Positions 10,253 to 22,637 of a DNA stretch of 64,000 nucleotides are shown piece after piece. Within the stretch, counting starts at the first letter, position 1, and each line of letters starts with the position of its first letter. A program made the position numbers and the translations under genes. Below the pieces are notes generated by a model. That model made no database searches, had not been told where the DNA came from, and was given only the letters and a program-made list of their open reading frames with translations. Origin of the DNA: Ricinus communis (lineage: Eukaryota; Streptophyta; Magnoliopsida; Malpighiales; Euphorbiaceae); contig NC_063261.1 of the NCBI RefSeq assembly GCF_019578655.1, positions 22,259,626 through 22,323,625 on the forward strand, in the 5' to 3' direction.

Positions 10253-13200
10253 TTACCAAAACCAGGCATGGCGGCTGTCAACAGCCTTAACCGTTGTCGA
10301 TATGAGGGGCATTCGCCCGTACTCTGCTACAAATCTATTAACACATTGTGTTCTTTTTTCACTATGACCTCCCAAGCTACTAATCCCAGTGGACCCAATC
10401 TCAAATATCTTACCTGCATTGACAACATTAAAAAGTAGATGAAATTTGTGATTCAGAAGTAATTGAAAATGAAACACAACAAGAAACCCATCAATAAGCA
10501 ATGATTGGAAACTTCTAAAAAGGCAGGGGAGCTATTAGCCAACCACTGTGAATCCAAAATGATAATCCATCATCATGACTTCGGAATCAGACTTTGAATC
10601 TCAGATAAATATCCAGCATTACCAAAATCAGACTTTGAATCTCAGTTCTTCTGTTTGTCCAGACAAGCAGTGTTTTATTCAAGTATGGAAAGCAGCAGCA
10701 TGTCCGTATTTAAAATATGAAAAAAAGAAGCTATATTCTGTATAACAAGAACATGAACAGGCTTCTAAGAACAGAGAAACTATGGCATACTCTACAGAAT
10801 AAGAACATGAACAGCTAAGCAAGAGATATCATTCTCTATAGCAGGACTCATTAAGCAGGCTTTTGCACTAGTACACCATATGCGCTGTCAGTACAATTTG
10901 CAAATCAAACGCCCCAAAGCTAAACAAAATCTAATGTGTTACAAAAATACTAGAAAATCTTGGTTACCATTCTTCCACGGATTATAGGCAGCAAGTCCTA
11001 AAGATAAATCCATAAACAAAACAGTAAGTAAAGGATCATAGAAGTATAAATCACAATGGCATAGAACAGTGAATGTTCTGCTTTCACTGGTACCCCCCCC
11101 CCCCCCCCCCCCGGCTCCTACAAGCCTAAATGCTCTAGTAGACCATGCAGCCAGTAAAAGGTATAATATGTATAACCCCCTCCTTCCAACCTACCCCATC
11201 TCTCTCTCTCTCTCTCTCTCTCTCAGCTTTGTTCTTCCTAAAATTACTTCAGTTTAATGGTTTAACTTTTCTGAATCAATAAACAAAAAGAAAAAGAACA
11301 TCTGTTCAACCAACCTGAGATGTGAATTAGCTAAGCTAGAAGGACAGGAAGAAAAAGCTGATTAACAAAGAGAGGGAAAAACTTGTTGACCATGGGAGAA
11401 ATTAAAAGTTGGAGGTACTAGAAGGATGACAGGTCAACTGGGTAAAGTTGACTATGACAGAACACAAGGAGGTCTATGAGTTAACTAAAAACAGAACATA
11501 TTTGCAGTAACCACCAAATATGTCCTTTTCAAATCAAACTATCCTATTCTTCAAAAAAGCAGTAAGGAACTTGCAGCCAGAGGATTGTGCAATATGGCAC
11601 CCCACTAAAATTAAAATGATAAAATAATACGTAACTAAGAATATGAGAAAATGACATTATAGGAATATAGCATAAACGACTCAGGATTATATTGGATATA
11701 CTTTGTACCTTTCACCCATATAGGTGGAGCTCCAGTTGCATTAGCTACCAGAAAGGACATTGCAATATCTTCACAATTCCTGGCAAATTAAATCCAAGAA
11801 AAAAATGAATGGTTAAGCATGTAAATAGTTACAGCAGAACACATCAAATAAAGGTCAAGCATGAATTGCATTGAATAGAAGAAGAACCTGTTCTTGGTTG
11901 TGTATTCTCTGATTGATGCTGGCATCTCATTCGTGTATAATCTGAGGTACTTTTTGTGGAAAAAAGCCGCCTTTGAGAGTACCATACTGTATGTACCTGT
12001 CCACCAAACAGACCACCATCCGCCATATATGTAGTAATCTTTTTTCCCTTGCTGCATAAAGTTGAACTGAAACCACTTAGCCAAATTCATACATCCTCCA
12101 AAAAGATGACTGTTTATTGCTAAAGTAATGCCCATGAAAACTTTATTAAGAAAAATGACCAATGTGAATAATTTAGCACCTAATTGCAATTTGTATATTC
12201 ACGTTACAAGAGTCAAGTTTTTCTACATTGCATAAATCTGTTAACCACCCTAAACTATTAGTTATAAACTACAGACAGCACATGCAGTAAATATATTGTT
12301 GCATGGTGACACATAATCAACAAAAGAAACTACAGAGTGCATAATAATTACATAAAGCCATACCGACTTATCAATCCAATGCGCACGGGGCACAAAGCCC
12401 ACCATTGTATCTTGAGCACTCTGCCAAACATTGAAAGCAAACTCCACCGTAGAGCAAGAAAATATAATATCATCATCAATTGAGAAAACGGCATCAGTCA
12501 TCAAATCCTTAATTTCTTTGAATCTGTTGTTCAAACTGTCTTCCTCATTGATATCAAATTTCAGTTCAACTTGCCTTGTACCTTTAGAATTTGATTTTAC
12601 AACGCGACTTAGATACTTGACGAGAGATTCTGACGGAGGATCAGGCTCACTCCACACAATATGTATAGAATCAAGTCCACCACATGATGAATAGTGAGAA
12701 ATTGACTGCTTCAACAGATCATATCTCTTCCATGTGTTAATTAAAATAGCATATCCTTTCCTGTACAGATATCATAAATCCAGAAAGATAACATAAATCA
12801 ACATGCTCTAACATGAAAGATGATGTTAACAATCTCAATACAGCATGTCCACTCAAATAACACCAGTATCCTTCAATACTTAAATCTTACATTAAAGACA
12901 ACAAATTTCTGCTCACAGATCCTTAATCCATAAACTACACAATATACACTTAGAATCAAAGCAAAGAAGTCTGCAAAGACATGCTCAATGTACCAAAGAT
13001 TGACTTTCTTTTACATTGAAATTCAGGACTTACTATTAGCTATGAATTCGTTTTCTTCACAAAAAAAATAAAAAATCTATTATTTCTGCCCTGAAAAAAA
13101 AGGAAAAAAAATCCACATGCTGCTAAAAGAAAAAAAAAAAAGTCCATATTTAGGTGATGTCCATCTTTAATTCCTTGTTTCCCATCCTCAATTCCAAAAC

Positions 13201-13786
13201 TCGAAACGCTTCTATCAAAATCTAAATCAAGATAATTCCTAAGTCCTTGTTTGGAATAAAATCATATGCAAGCTTTCAATTCAATTGAATCGACTTCCTG
13301 CAAGAACGACAGGATTTCATTACTTTCAGAATGTACTTTTTTGGCTTTTCAAGTGGAAGAATTGAATTCTAGCAAATCTATAAGCTCTCCAAACAGAATC
13401 CTGAATTTATGAACTTTCCAAAACACACACTATTACTAAATCTACATCAAACAAAAATAACAAGCTTTGCTTTCCTATTATACATAAAGTATTTAACCAA
13501 ATATAAATCAAGATAATTAATACCAAAAGTCAAAACATATAGCAAAAATAGAAACAATAATTAAAATGTAATTAAAGTAAATAACACACCCTGGAGAAGC
13601 GAATCGATCAACAAAATCACTGTTACTCTGAGTCCATTTATCTGAAGCACGATTCGCAAGAGCAAGTAGCGTAAAAGCTATACAACAAAATAGTAACAAC
13701 TTTATTTTCGACGATCCACTTATTATTATAGCTATTTGCCTGAATCTCTGCACACCACGCCGATTCATTAACAGACTTCCTCTCAT
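10253..13786 (-). CDS. GT64-family glycosyltransferase (exostosin-like), five exons
   Basis: Exons in coding order: 13786..13590, 12760..12364, 12051..11888, 11779..11709, 10413..10253. All introns are GT-AG and split codons restore sense, giving 329 residues. The first open frame starts at GTG, so the first in-frame ATG (13786) was chosen. A short cytosolic N-terminus is followed by a signal anchor (IKLLLFCCIAFTLLAL, ~residues 28-43), typical of a type II Golgi enzyme. The catalytic domain starts GYAILINTWKRYDLL and has the metal/nucleotide-sugar DDD (VFSIDDDIIF), then WWTGTYSMVLSKAAF and the NCEDIAMSFLVA motif of the exostosin C-terminal domain. Plant relatives are EPC1/GMT1 (GIPC mannosylation) and At1g80290, which is about this length. 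The exact sugar transferred cannot be read from sequence. Intron 4 is 1.3 kb and holds a poly-C and a TC microsatellite. Confidence 0.9.
11094..11112. repeat. Poly-C homopolymer run
   Basis: About 19 consecutive C on the + strand, inside intron 4 of the minus-strand GT64 gene. On the transcript it is a poly-G tract. Confidence 0.9.
11201..11224. repeat. (TC)n microsatellite
   Basis: About 12 CT/TC units, 90 bp from the poly-C run, in the same intron. Confidence 0.9.
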
Positions 13787-14810
13787 CACCGCCAGTGTTG
13801 CTACTTTTCTTCCTAAACGACGGTCGTCTCGCGTCACGTTTCTTTTTCGTCACTCGCCGGGGAAGAGAGAAAAGAAAAGGGACACGTGTTAAGAGGGTGT
13901 TGGTTGCTGAGAACAGAGTAACGTTCGTCCGTTTTGCATTTGGTTTTTGGTCATGTGATGATGAAAATGGACTGGGGGCTGTTTGGATGTTGTGTTAATT
14001 AGAGAAGGGAGAGAGAGACGTTAAAGAAGGAAACTGAAAGTGATTTGCTGAGAGATATTTTGGTGTGCGGTGCATGCACGTGGTGGATGTTGTCACCTTG
14101 ACATGGTTTTTTGTTAATAACCGTTGGATTGGTGCAGATATTTTATTTATCCTTCAAGTTGGACTTCTACACTATGTTTGAAGAATAATAATATGAAAAG
14201 AAAAAGGGAAAATAAATATCATTTTCTTACTTATTTAGTTAAAGAAATGAAAATAATATTTATTTTTATTTTATATATAAAAAATTAATCTTTAGGATTT
14301 TCTTATTAAAAGTTTATTTGAAGGTGATATAATTATTTGATAATTAAAATTTTTTTAGCTTATAGTTTAAATTGTCACTGTATTTTTTTGAAAAAAAAAA
14401 AGGTTTCTTAATATATTAATAAATGTTATTAAAAATATAGGCCCAAGGTTGGAGATTTTGGGCATCTAAGGTATTTATTTATATAAAACACTAAACAAGT
14501 TAGTCCTAATTGGAAAATAAAAATCATTTATGGCTATTTCAATATTATATTTAGTTTCAAAATGTATCGGAAATATCTCGATTTAATTTTTAGTAAAAAT
14601 TAATCTTAAATGAATTTAACTGTCTAAAGAATTTATAAATAAAGAGAATTTTTAGTTTTTCCAAATTGACTATTAACCCGTTACTTATTGGTAGAAATTG
14701 ACAAAAACATTTAGTGGGACAATCTCAGAATAAAGAGAATAATAATATAATAACAAAAAAAATAAAAAAAAATGCTAATATAATAGATAATGTTACATTG
14801 CTCATCTTTA
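13787..14810. other. Promoter of the GT64 gene and AT-rich intergenic DNA
   Basis: The first ~300 bp are richer in GC and should contain the leader and promoter of the minus-strand GT64 gene. ACACGTGT at about 13882-13889 contains a G-box core (CACGTG). Beyond 14200 the sequence is very AT-rich with no recognisable gene. Confidence 0.45.
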
Positions 14811-15451
14811 TCTATATATATTAATTTTTGATACCTAATATTATTTTAATATATATATTTATTTTTTTACACATAAATTTTTTATTTTGACATGTATATT
14901 TATTTTTGATATATAAGAATTAAGTTTATGTATAATTTTATAATTTTATCTATTAATTTATTAATTCATAAATTACATTCTAGTTAAAAATTGGTTCTAA
15001 TCCTAAAAAAAACATATTAATTGTTTCTAATATTTTATTAATTAATAAATAATTTTTTAATCAGATAATGATAGTAATTATATACTAAAAAATTACATAT
15101 TAATTATATTTTAATATTATATTAACTAATACATTAGTTTTATAATTAGATAATAATTCTAATCTAAAAATTATATTTTTAATATTATTATTTAATAATA
15201 AATTAAATTTTTAATTATATAATAGATTATTAATCTTAAAAATAGTCTATCAATTATATTCACATGTGAATTTATATAATATTAAGATAATTATTATATT
15301 ATTATATTAATAAAATTTTAAATTTTTAAAAAAGTAAAGACATTTAAAAATAGTTCGTTTGTTATTATTTTTTATTAAATTATATTTATCAACCTGATTT
15401 TATAATAAAAATAATAATAACAATCATGTAACGCACGGATAAACGACTAGT
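14811..15451 (+). mobile_element. Helitron-like non-autonomous element, copy 1
   Basis: AT-rich block of 641 bp starting TCTATATATATTAA after an A and ending ACGACTAGT before a T, matching Helitron rules (A|TC...CTRR|T). A GC-richer TAACGCACGG lies just before the end, where a terminal hairpin is expected, but it no longer pairs well. A related block sits inverted at 51362-52041, and the two share the end pattern TAACGCAC...ACTAGTT and internal stretches. No Rep/helicase ORF. The call is tentative. Confidence 0.4.
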
Positions 15452-18400
15452 TTCTCATAATTCTCATTTATCAAATATGATATATATATAATGTCTTTAA
15501 TGGTTCGGGATTGCTCTTTGTATTAATGAGATAGTTTTGTAAGAAAATTATATGTAAATTAGTAAGAGTTATAAATAATTTTTATATTAATTTATTAAAT
15601 ATATTTATTAATATTAAAGATATGTCTCATGTTTATTCTATTTTTTTTAAATAAAATAAATTTATTAATAAATTTCGATCAAAATATAACGGCTTCTCTC
15701 ACAGATTTTATTTTTTTCCACATCTACCTACTGAAATTGAAAAATATAAATCTTATTATGACTTTAGTGTTGATAAGAAAGCTTCATTTGAGAGGAGAAA
15801 TAGCCCATTACTACACGGGCTGGGTTCATTATGAACAAGACAAAACTTTGACATATTATGGCCGGCATTACTTTGTATGTTTTCTTGTTTGGGGTTCAAA
15901 TCTTTGGAGGATTTTGCTTTTTGCCCTGCCTTATATTTTGCTTCTGCTAACAATTGGGACAATATTATTTTTCCAACTTCCAATGGGTTTCTTGCTAATT
16001 GTTTTAGCCAACAGAATGTTGGTATTTCTTGAGAATTTGAAGGCTATATTGACCAAGCCAAGAAAAGATTCTCCCTTTTTTAAATGCCAAGTTGGTTTGG
16101 CTTTCACCTTTTCACATTTTATTTGGTAAGAATAAATTAAGTTTTATAAAGTAAATAAAGATAACAAATTTAGAAGGTAAAATAGAGCTTTTAATTTTAT
16201 TTATTTGAAAGAAAATGGCTAGTAAATAAAACTTTGTTTGTTTTAGTCCACAACTACTTCTGTAAGAACTTTCCTTTATTTATTTAATTAATATATTACT
16301 CTTTAAAAAAAAAAAAAGAATATCTACTGCAGAACATTAAAATCAGTTGGAAGTAATCTATCAAAATTGCAGAGACACAAGCAAATGATATTTGCTGTTC
16401 TATTTATTGCCCTTATTTGATTAGAAAATGTCAATCTAAATGTCTTAAGACTTGTTGCATAATATTTTTCTTATAAAAACTTAGCTTGCTTTTTATCTTA
16501 ATTAATTTTTCATTTTTAAAAAATCTAATCTTTTAGCCCATTTTCAATTGTCGGTAAATCTTTAATTAAATAAAAATAAAAGTACATAAGCAAACAATAA
16601 GAACAAAAAATTAAGTATATGTGAGAGAAAAGATGATAATAAAAGCCATTTGTTTTTTGAAGTGAGAGGTCTCTTGTTTAATTTCTTTCCTATATACTAT
16701 ATGTGTTTTCAAATTTAAGACAAAAATAAAGAAATAACTATTTTTTACTGCGTGGCTTGTTGGCCGTCCTATGAATTAAAAGAAATTAATAGTGAATTTA
16801 GGACGAGAGAGGAAAAGGTTTTTAGTTTCTTTTCGTATTTTCTCCATCTAGAAAGTAGAGGGTGAAATCAACAAATGATCAAAAATATGGATTTCCATAG
16901 CATGAGGTTCATTTATTCATTGAAAGCAACAGTAAGAAAATTTAGGTCAAAAGTTCCAATGTATATACCACTGCCGCTACCACCACCACCAAATCCATAA
17001 GCAAATTCAAAACATGGACCAGTTAGCTATGAAATGATTCGGCCGCACATGCCCACTAAAATCTTTGGTTTGATATCTAAGCATGTCTGCCCACTTGTAT
17101 CTCATTTTCAGTACTATCATCTCAATATCAAATCATGAACTCAGCCGAGGAAAAACATTTTATATTTCTAGACGCTGGGAAGTCGGTTTTGCAATTGGGA
17201 GATCTCTGACTGTTCTGCACTTGCGAGATACTGAAATTCCCGTCCCTAATATTACAAATCCGTCGCTAAATCTTTTGGCAACGGAATAGATTATACATAT
17301 AATAGCAAATTATATCCTACTTTACCCAAAGGATTCATCAAATGCGTAGAAAAACAAAAAGGCTCAATAGTTTAAAAAAATCTAAACCCTTTTGTAAATT
17401 TTTTATTTTGGCTAATTTTTAACAAAATTATTAATTTAGCCATAATTTGACTAATTGAGTATAATTTTGATCAAGTTGAGTTGTTGGATAAAATTAGACA
17501 ATACGAATGGTGATGTGGATGCTATTTAAAAAATGAGAATTCAAAATTAAGTAACGTGTATAAATAATATAGTATTAAGACATATTAATTTAAATTTTTT
17601 ATTTTTTAATTGGCGTCCATGATATTGTTTATATTGATTAATTTTGATAAACAATTTAATTAGGCTAAAATAGTACTCAATTGGCTAAGTTTATAATTTC
17701 TAAAAAATTTACCAAAATAGCAGATTTTGTAAATTTGCGGATTGTTTAAGATATTAGGCAAAGAAAAGGAAGGGGTAAATCTAGTTGACTATGTGAAAGT
17801 TAACTTGCAGTTAGGTGTGGCGGAATGGGTCCTAACCTAATGATAGATACCATCAAGAATTATATTGGACCAAATTATAATTGTTAAGAAGCAAATGGCT
17901 TCAATCAAATGGGCGGTTGCTTAACTCACTCTTACCCTTTATTTTATCAGTTTATTCTTCACATGATAACATTATTTTTATAAATTTCATCTCTCTTTTT
18001 CCCAATTAGAAGAGCTTCTCTATACGACAAGTATTTAGTAAGTCTTTATATATATACATATGACAACTACTTTAATGTTCTTATGTCACAGCAGCCCCTA
18101 AATGGTTTTAGAAACAAAAGGAGAAAATGACATTAAATTAGTACCAAATATAGTTGTCTCTATGTGCAAAAACTTTGGGGTATAATTTATTTATTTATTG
18201 TGTTGCTTATTAATTTTATTTTTTAAATTGCCTTTTCATATCCATCTCACCTTTTGCATATAATTTATAATAGCTTTGAGAGCATATATATTTAATGATA
18301 GATTGAGGCTAGTTAAATACAATTTTCATATCAAAAAGAATTTGGAGAATTAAAACTTTTAGTGTTAGCATATGCTACTAGCAGTTTTTCTTTAAGAAAG

Positions 18401-19450
18401 CCTTATTGGCAAGGAAGAGGCTAAATTACCCATTCTGTCCTTGAATTTTGAAACAAGTAACACTAATTCTTTAATTTGTAATACTAAACTCTTTAAATTT
18501 TGATTTCAGTATCACGAAACTTTTTACCGTTAATGTCTGTTGATCGCAACAATGAAATATTGATGTGTCAATTTATTTTATAAAAGAAAATCCACATCAT
18601 TTAAATGAGGCAGATCTGCAACAGTGTCACAGTTACTCTCTCTCCTTTCTATTCTCTCTTCATTGCACTTTTCATACTTTCTCAGCAAACAAACACAGAA
18701 GAAATTCGAACCTAGCATTTACAAAAACTAAACTCACAACTGCTTTGCTCCATTTGTAAAGAAACTCTCCTAAATCCTAACACTCATATCTCTCTCTATA
18801 AACACACACTCAATAATTACACTGGTTTATGCTTTGTACTTTGTTTAAGCTTTTTGAAAAACTAGAAAAACAAAATAAACACACTTCTTTTTAGCAATAT
18901 GACACAATAATAATTGTAAATGCTTTAATTATGCTGAAAGTATTTATTTTTGGCAAGGAAGACCTTATATCATGTTTGCAAGAATGTTCATTTTACTAAA
19001 TAAAGTCCATAAAAATATAGTAATTTGAGTTAATCAATTATAGGTACATTAGAAAAAACTCTTAGTTCCTTGTTTATAAGCATTAATTTTTTTTTTATTA
19101 ATGCATTTTATTAGCATGGAAACCACATAGAGTAATAGAGAAATTATTTTAAAAATTAGTGCTAATTTCACTTGCTTATTTATTAACTCCTTATTATAAT
19201 TTTTTTTTATTGACGAAGCATTTACAATTCAATTACACTTTTTATTTTAAAATTTTATATTTTTAAATTCGTAAGTCACGAATTTATTGTCTTATTCACA
19301 TATGATGGACTATTATCACATAATTTTTTAAAATTAATAAAATCAACGATATCCATAAATTTTTAAAAATATTACTTATTATGTAATTTATAACATGTTA
19401 CTCTTCTATAAATTAAAAAAATAACTCTAAATAAATTAAAAAAATAACGA
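15452..19450. other. Gene-poor AT-rich intergenic DNA
   Basis: No gene recognised. The longest open frame (15629-16129, +) is hydrophobic but shows no known domain and starts in AT-rich DNA; I do not call it. It contains the inverted-repeat element at 17401-17745. From 18420 to 18610 there is a degenerate sequence of the TGTCCTTGAATTTTG type often seen in plant repeats. Confidence 0.45.
17401..17745. mobile_element. MITE-like inverted-repeat element
   Basis: The left end (TTTTATTTTGGCTAATTTTT ... ATTTAGCC) and the reverse complement of the right end (GCTATTTTGGTAAATTTTTT ... AACTTAGCC) match imperfectly over about 60 bp. The interior of ~220 bp has no coding potential. The exact ends and target duplication are unclear. 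Consistent with an old non-autonomous DNA transposon. Confidence 0.45.
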
Positions 19451-21394
19451 AAAGCATATGTTTGAAATTCTTTGCCAGAACAAAATGGCTTCTTATGATT
19501 TAATCTATCTAAATGCCAAAGATTCCTTCAATGATACAAAAGACATGCATAATTTTTTAATTTCCTTAACTAAAACAAATATAATCTTTACATATCACTA
19601 CAACTAGACTAAATGAATTATTAGTATAATCATTTCCCACAAATCCTCCATTATCATCCAAACTCTAACCTGCCAGCTTGACAATATCTGTGGTCCTTTC
19701 TAAAGATGTTTATATAGTCATTGCCCATTGGCTCCTTCACAAAACAAAATGTAAAGAATTGAAAGGATAAGATTTGATGTCATGCCATTTCCTTCTAAAA
19801 TTATTGCTAATCTGTTTGTGCCATGGAAGCATTTCAAAAAAGAAAAAGAAAATGTTTATTTAAAAGGAGTAAACTTCTTGTCAGGACATAAGACTTTGGT
19901 TGCCGTATTTTCTTAATCACATTAAATAATTTTAACTTTGTTGCTAATTATATCATCCTAATAAAATAAATATATGATAATTAACTATTCGGGTTGATAT
20001 TATAAAAATTAAAAAATTTTAAATTTAAGTTTTCTTATTTGTTGTTATTTTATTATTTTTAGTGAGACTTAAAAGTTATTTTTTTTATTGCGAGTAATGA
20101 GATATTATTATTATTTTATTATAAATTAATTTAAAATATAAAATAGGAATAGATTTATAAAACTCGTTATAGGTAATTGCTGTAATAATTTAATGATAAA
20201 AATTTGAAATCTGAATTGGTATATATTTTATGTTGATTTTCACTAAGCAGGGTGAAGAATATTTATAGGAAAAAATTAGATTACCAAGAATTAAACTATA
20301 AAAGTTCGAATTTTGACGCATTTTTAATATTTAATTTCTTAGCAGTGTCAAATAAGAAAAATACTAAAATTGTTATAGAGGTCGCAAATTTTACAAATAA
20401 CAAAGAGCCACGTTTCGTTCATCTATAAGCAGAGACGTGGCAGAAATGTAGCGGTTCCAATATAACTCAAGTACCTCACTCGGTTACTTTTCCCCCCAAA
20501 TAATCACGAGGCACATGTGACATGCTGTAGCAGATTATACTGCTGGGAGATGGAAATAGAAACTTCTTCCAACTTCATGTTTTCTCTTGGAAAATTATTA
20601 GTTGCATCTGAATACAAAAAGGAGAAAGAAAGAAAGAAAAAATATGAAGTGCTATTTATTGCATTTGAATGTAATAAATATATTGTGACCATGTACATAA
20701 CTTTTAGGTAAAATCAATTTACGATTAAGCTTAGCCTTATATCATTTCAAACATAATTAAAATTAAAATTAAATATTTTATTTATATATATATATTTTTT
20801 AACAAAATAAGTTTGATTCTGATTTAAAAACGATTGATTTTATTATGTTTGTATTGATATTTATAATTTTAGATCTCAATCGATAATAGAGTTATATATG
20901 GAAAAGTATTTTTTTCAAATAAAATAATTTGTTTTTCATCTAAACAAGATTTTACAATTTCCATTTTTTCAAACCAAAAAAACTTTCACTCGTTGTCTCT
21001 ATCTCTTGAATTCCATTATTGGAAGATGGACGGTGAGTGTTTCATCAACATGTGGCCACCCATTTGCCAACTATGAATTACAACACTATACAACTCTCGT
21101 GTCGTTTTCAATTAACATTAGTTTCAGATAGTGTAATTGTAATTTTTTTTTTTTTATAAAGAAAAGAAAAGAAAAGTATTACCAGAAAATGATTGGTCGG
21201 TCATAAAATAACTTGCAAAAATTTCAATAAATTGCACTGACTATGACCCACCAGGGCATCAGCTGTACTATAAAACCCATCATCATATGCCCACTCTCCA
21301 CTATCCAGAAGATCAAACGGTCATTAATCCTTCCCTTTAGTTCTTGCATTTTTCAGCTCAAGAAAAAAGGAAAGAAGAGTAACTAGCTTGCGCT
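19451..21394 (+). promoter_or_regulatory. Upstream region of PIP1 copy A
   Basis: Several blocks match the upstream region of PIP1 copy B: 19600-19760 with 23830-23970, 20490-20545 with 24475-24530, 21000-21110 with 25795-25920, and 21170-21390 with 26680-26890. Near the gene are GATTGGTCGG (CCAAT box in reverse) at 21191-21200 and TATAAAA at 21269-21275, 126 bp before the ATG. An ACGTGGC ABRE-type core lies at 20435-20441. The latter suggests stress or ABA control by analogy only. Confidence 0.6.
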
Positions 21395-22637
21395 ATGGAG
21401 GGCAAAGAAGAAGATGTTAGATTGGGAGCTAACAAGTACAGGGAAACGCAGCCGATTGGAACGGCTGCTCAAAGCCAAGATGATAAGGATTATACAGAGC
21501 CACCACCGGCGCCTCTGTTTGAGCCTGGCGAGTTGACTTCATGGTCGTTTTATAGAGCTGGAATTGCAGAGTTCATAGCGACTTTCTTGTTCTTGTATAT
21601 CTCTGTTTTGACTGTTATGGGTGTTGTTAAAGCACCCACTAAATGCTCCACTGTTGGTATTCAAGGGATTGCTTGGGCCTTTGGTGGCATGATCTTTGCT
21701 CTTGTTTACTGTACTGCTGGAATTTCAGGTTCTTACACTTCGCTCAAAACTAAAATATGACGCTAACTTTCTACCGACGCTAAGTTTAACACTTTAGTAT
21801 ATTTCTTGCTTTTATATATTTAAAACTGATAAATATGACGTTGGGGATGGTCGTGCAGGAGGACACATAAACCCAGCCGTGACCTTCGGGCTGTTTCTGG
21901 CGAGGAAGTTGTCGTTGACAAGGGCTTTGTTCTACATGGTGATGCAGTGCCTTGGAGCCATATGCGGTGCTGGTGTAGTAAAAGGATTTGAAGGTAGTCA
22001 TGACTACACTAGGTTGGGCGGTGGTGCTAACAGTGTCAACCCTGGTTACACCAAAGGTGATGGTCTTGGTGCTGAAATTGTTGGTACCTTTGTTCTTGTT
22101 TACACCGTCTTCTCTGCCACTGATGCCAAACGTAGTGCCAGAGACTCCCATGTTCCTGTAAGTTCTTTATTTCGATCGCCTCTATCCTCACACAGTCTCA
22201 GTTACTTTAAAAAGCTGGAAGAACCCATTATTATACTTTAATGAATTCATATTTATATATGTTATATTGTAGTTAACTAATTATGATCAAAATTCTTATG
22301 GACAGATTTTGGCACCATTGCCAATTGGGTTCGCAGTTTTCTTGGTGCACTTGGCTACTATCCCAATTACAGGAACCGGGATCAACCCAGCCCGTAGTCT
22401 TGGTGCAGCAATCATCTTCAACAAGGACCAAGGCTGGGATGATCATGTAATTCTTTTACTGTCAAATTAAAACTGAGTGCTGCCCATTTGTTACTTCTAT
22501 CTTATTAATGTTAATTTATTAATATATTTGGTTTATGTCTGCAGTGGATTTTCTGGGTGGGTCCATTCATTGGGGCAGCACTTGCAGCTCTCTACCACCA
22601 AGTTGTGATCAGAGCCATTCCTTTCAAGAAATGCTGA
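21395..22637 (+). CDS. PIP1: Plasma membrane aquaporin PIP1, copy A
   Basis: Exons 21395..21728, 21859..22157, 22306..22446, 22545..22637; 288 residues, the standard PIP1 length and four-exon layout. It shows the long PIP1 N-terminus ([15 protein letters not shown]...PIGTAAQ), six membrane helices, and both NPA motifs ([11 protein letters not shown] and [10 protein letters not shown]) that line the water pore. The PIP signature in loop C ([16 protein letters not shown]) is present. PIP1 proteins usually need a PIP2 partner to reach the plasma membrane and conduct water; some pass CO2 or small solutes. Differences from copy B: Asp instead of Glu in GWD(D/E)H before the last intron, and an extra C-terminal Cys. 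Every splice site is GT-AG and phases agree. No defects seen, so it is probably expressed. Confidence 0.95.

Noticed and set aside
11788..12189. 133-codon open frame on the minus strand
   Set aside because: It is exon 3 of the GT64 gene read through into both flanking introns; only 11888-12051 is coding.
13787..13837. Seventeen extra N-terminal codons for the GT64 protein
   Set aside because: They begin with GTG; no in-frame ATG before 13786.
15629..16129. 166-codon open frame (+), hydrophobic
   Set aside because: No recognisable domain, first part is AT-rich filler, no supporting splice or promoter context.
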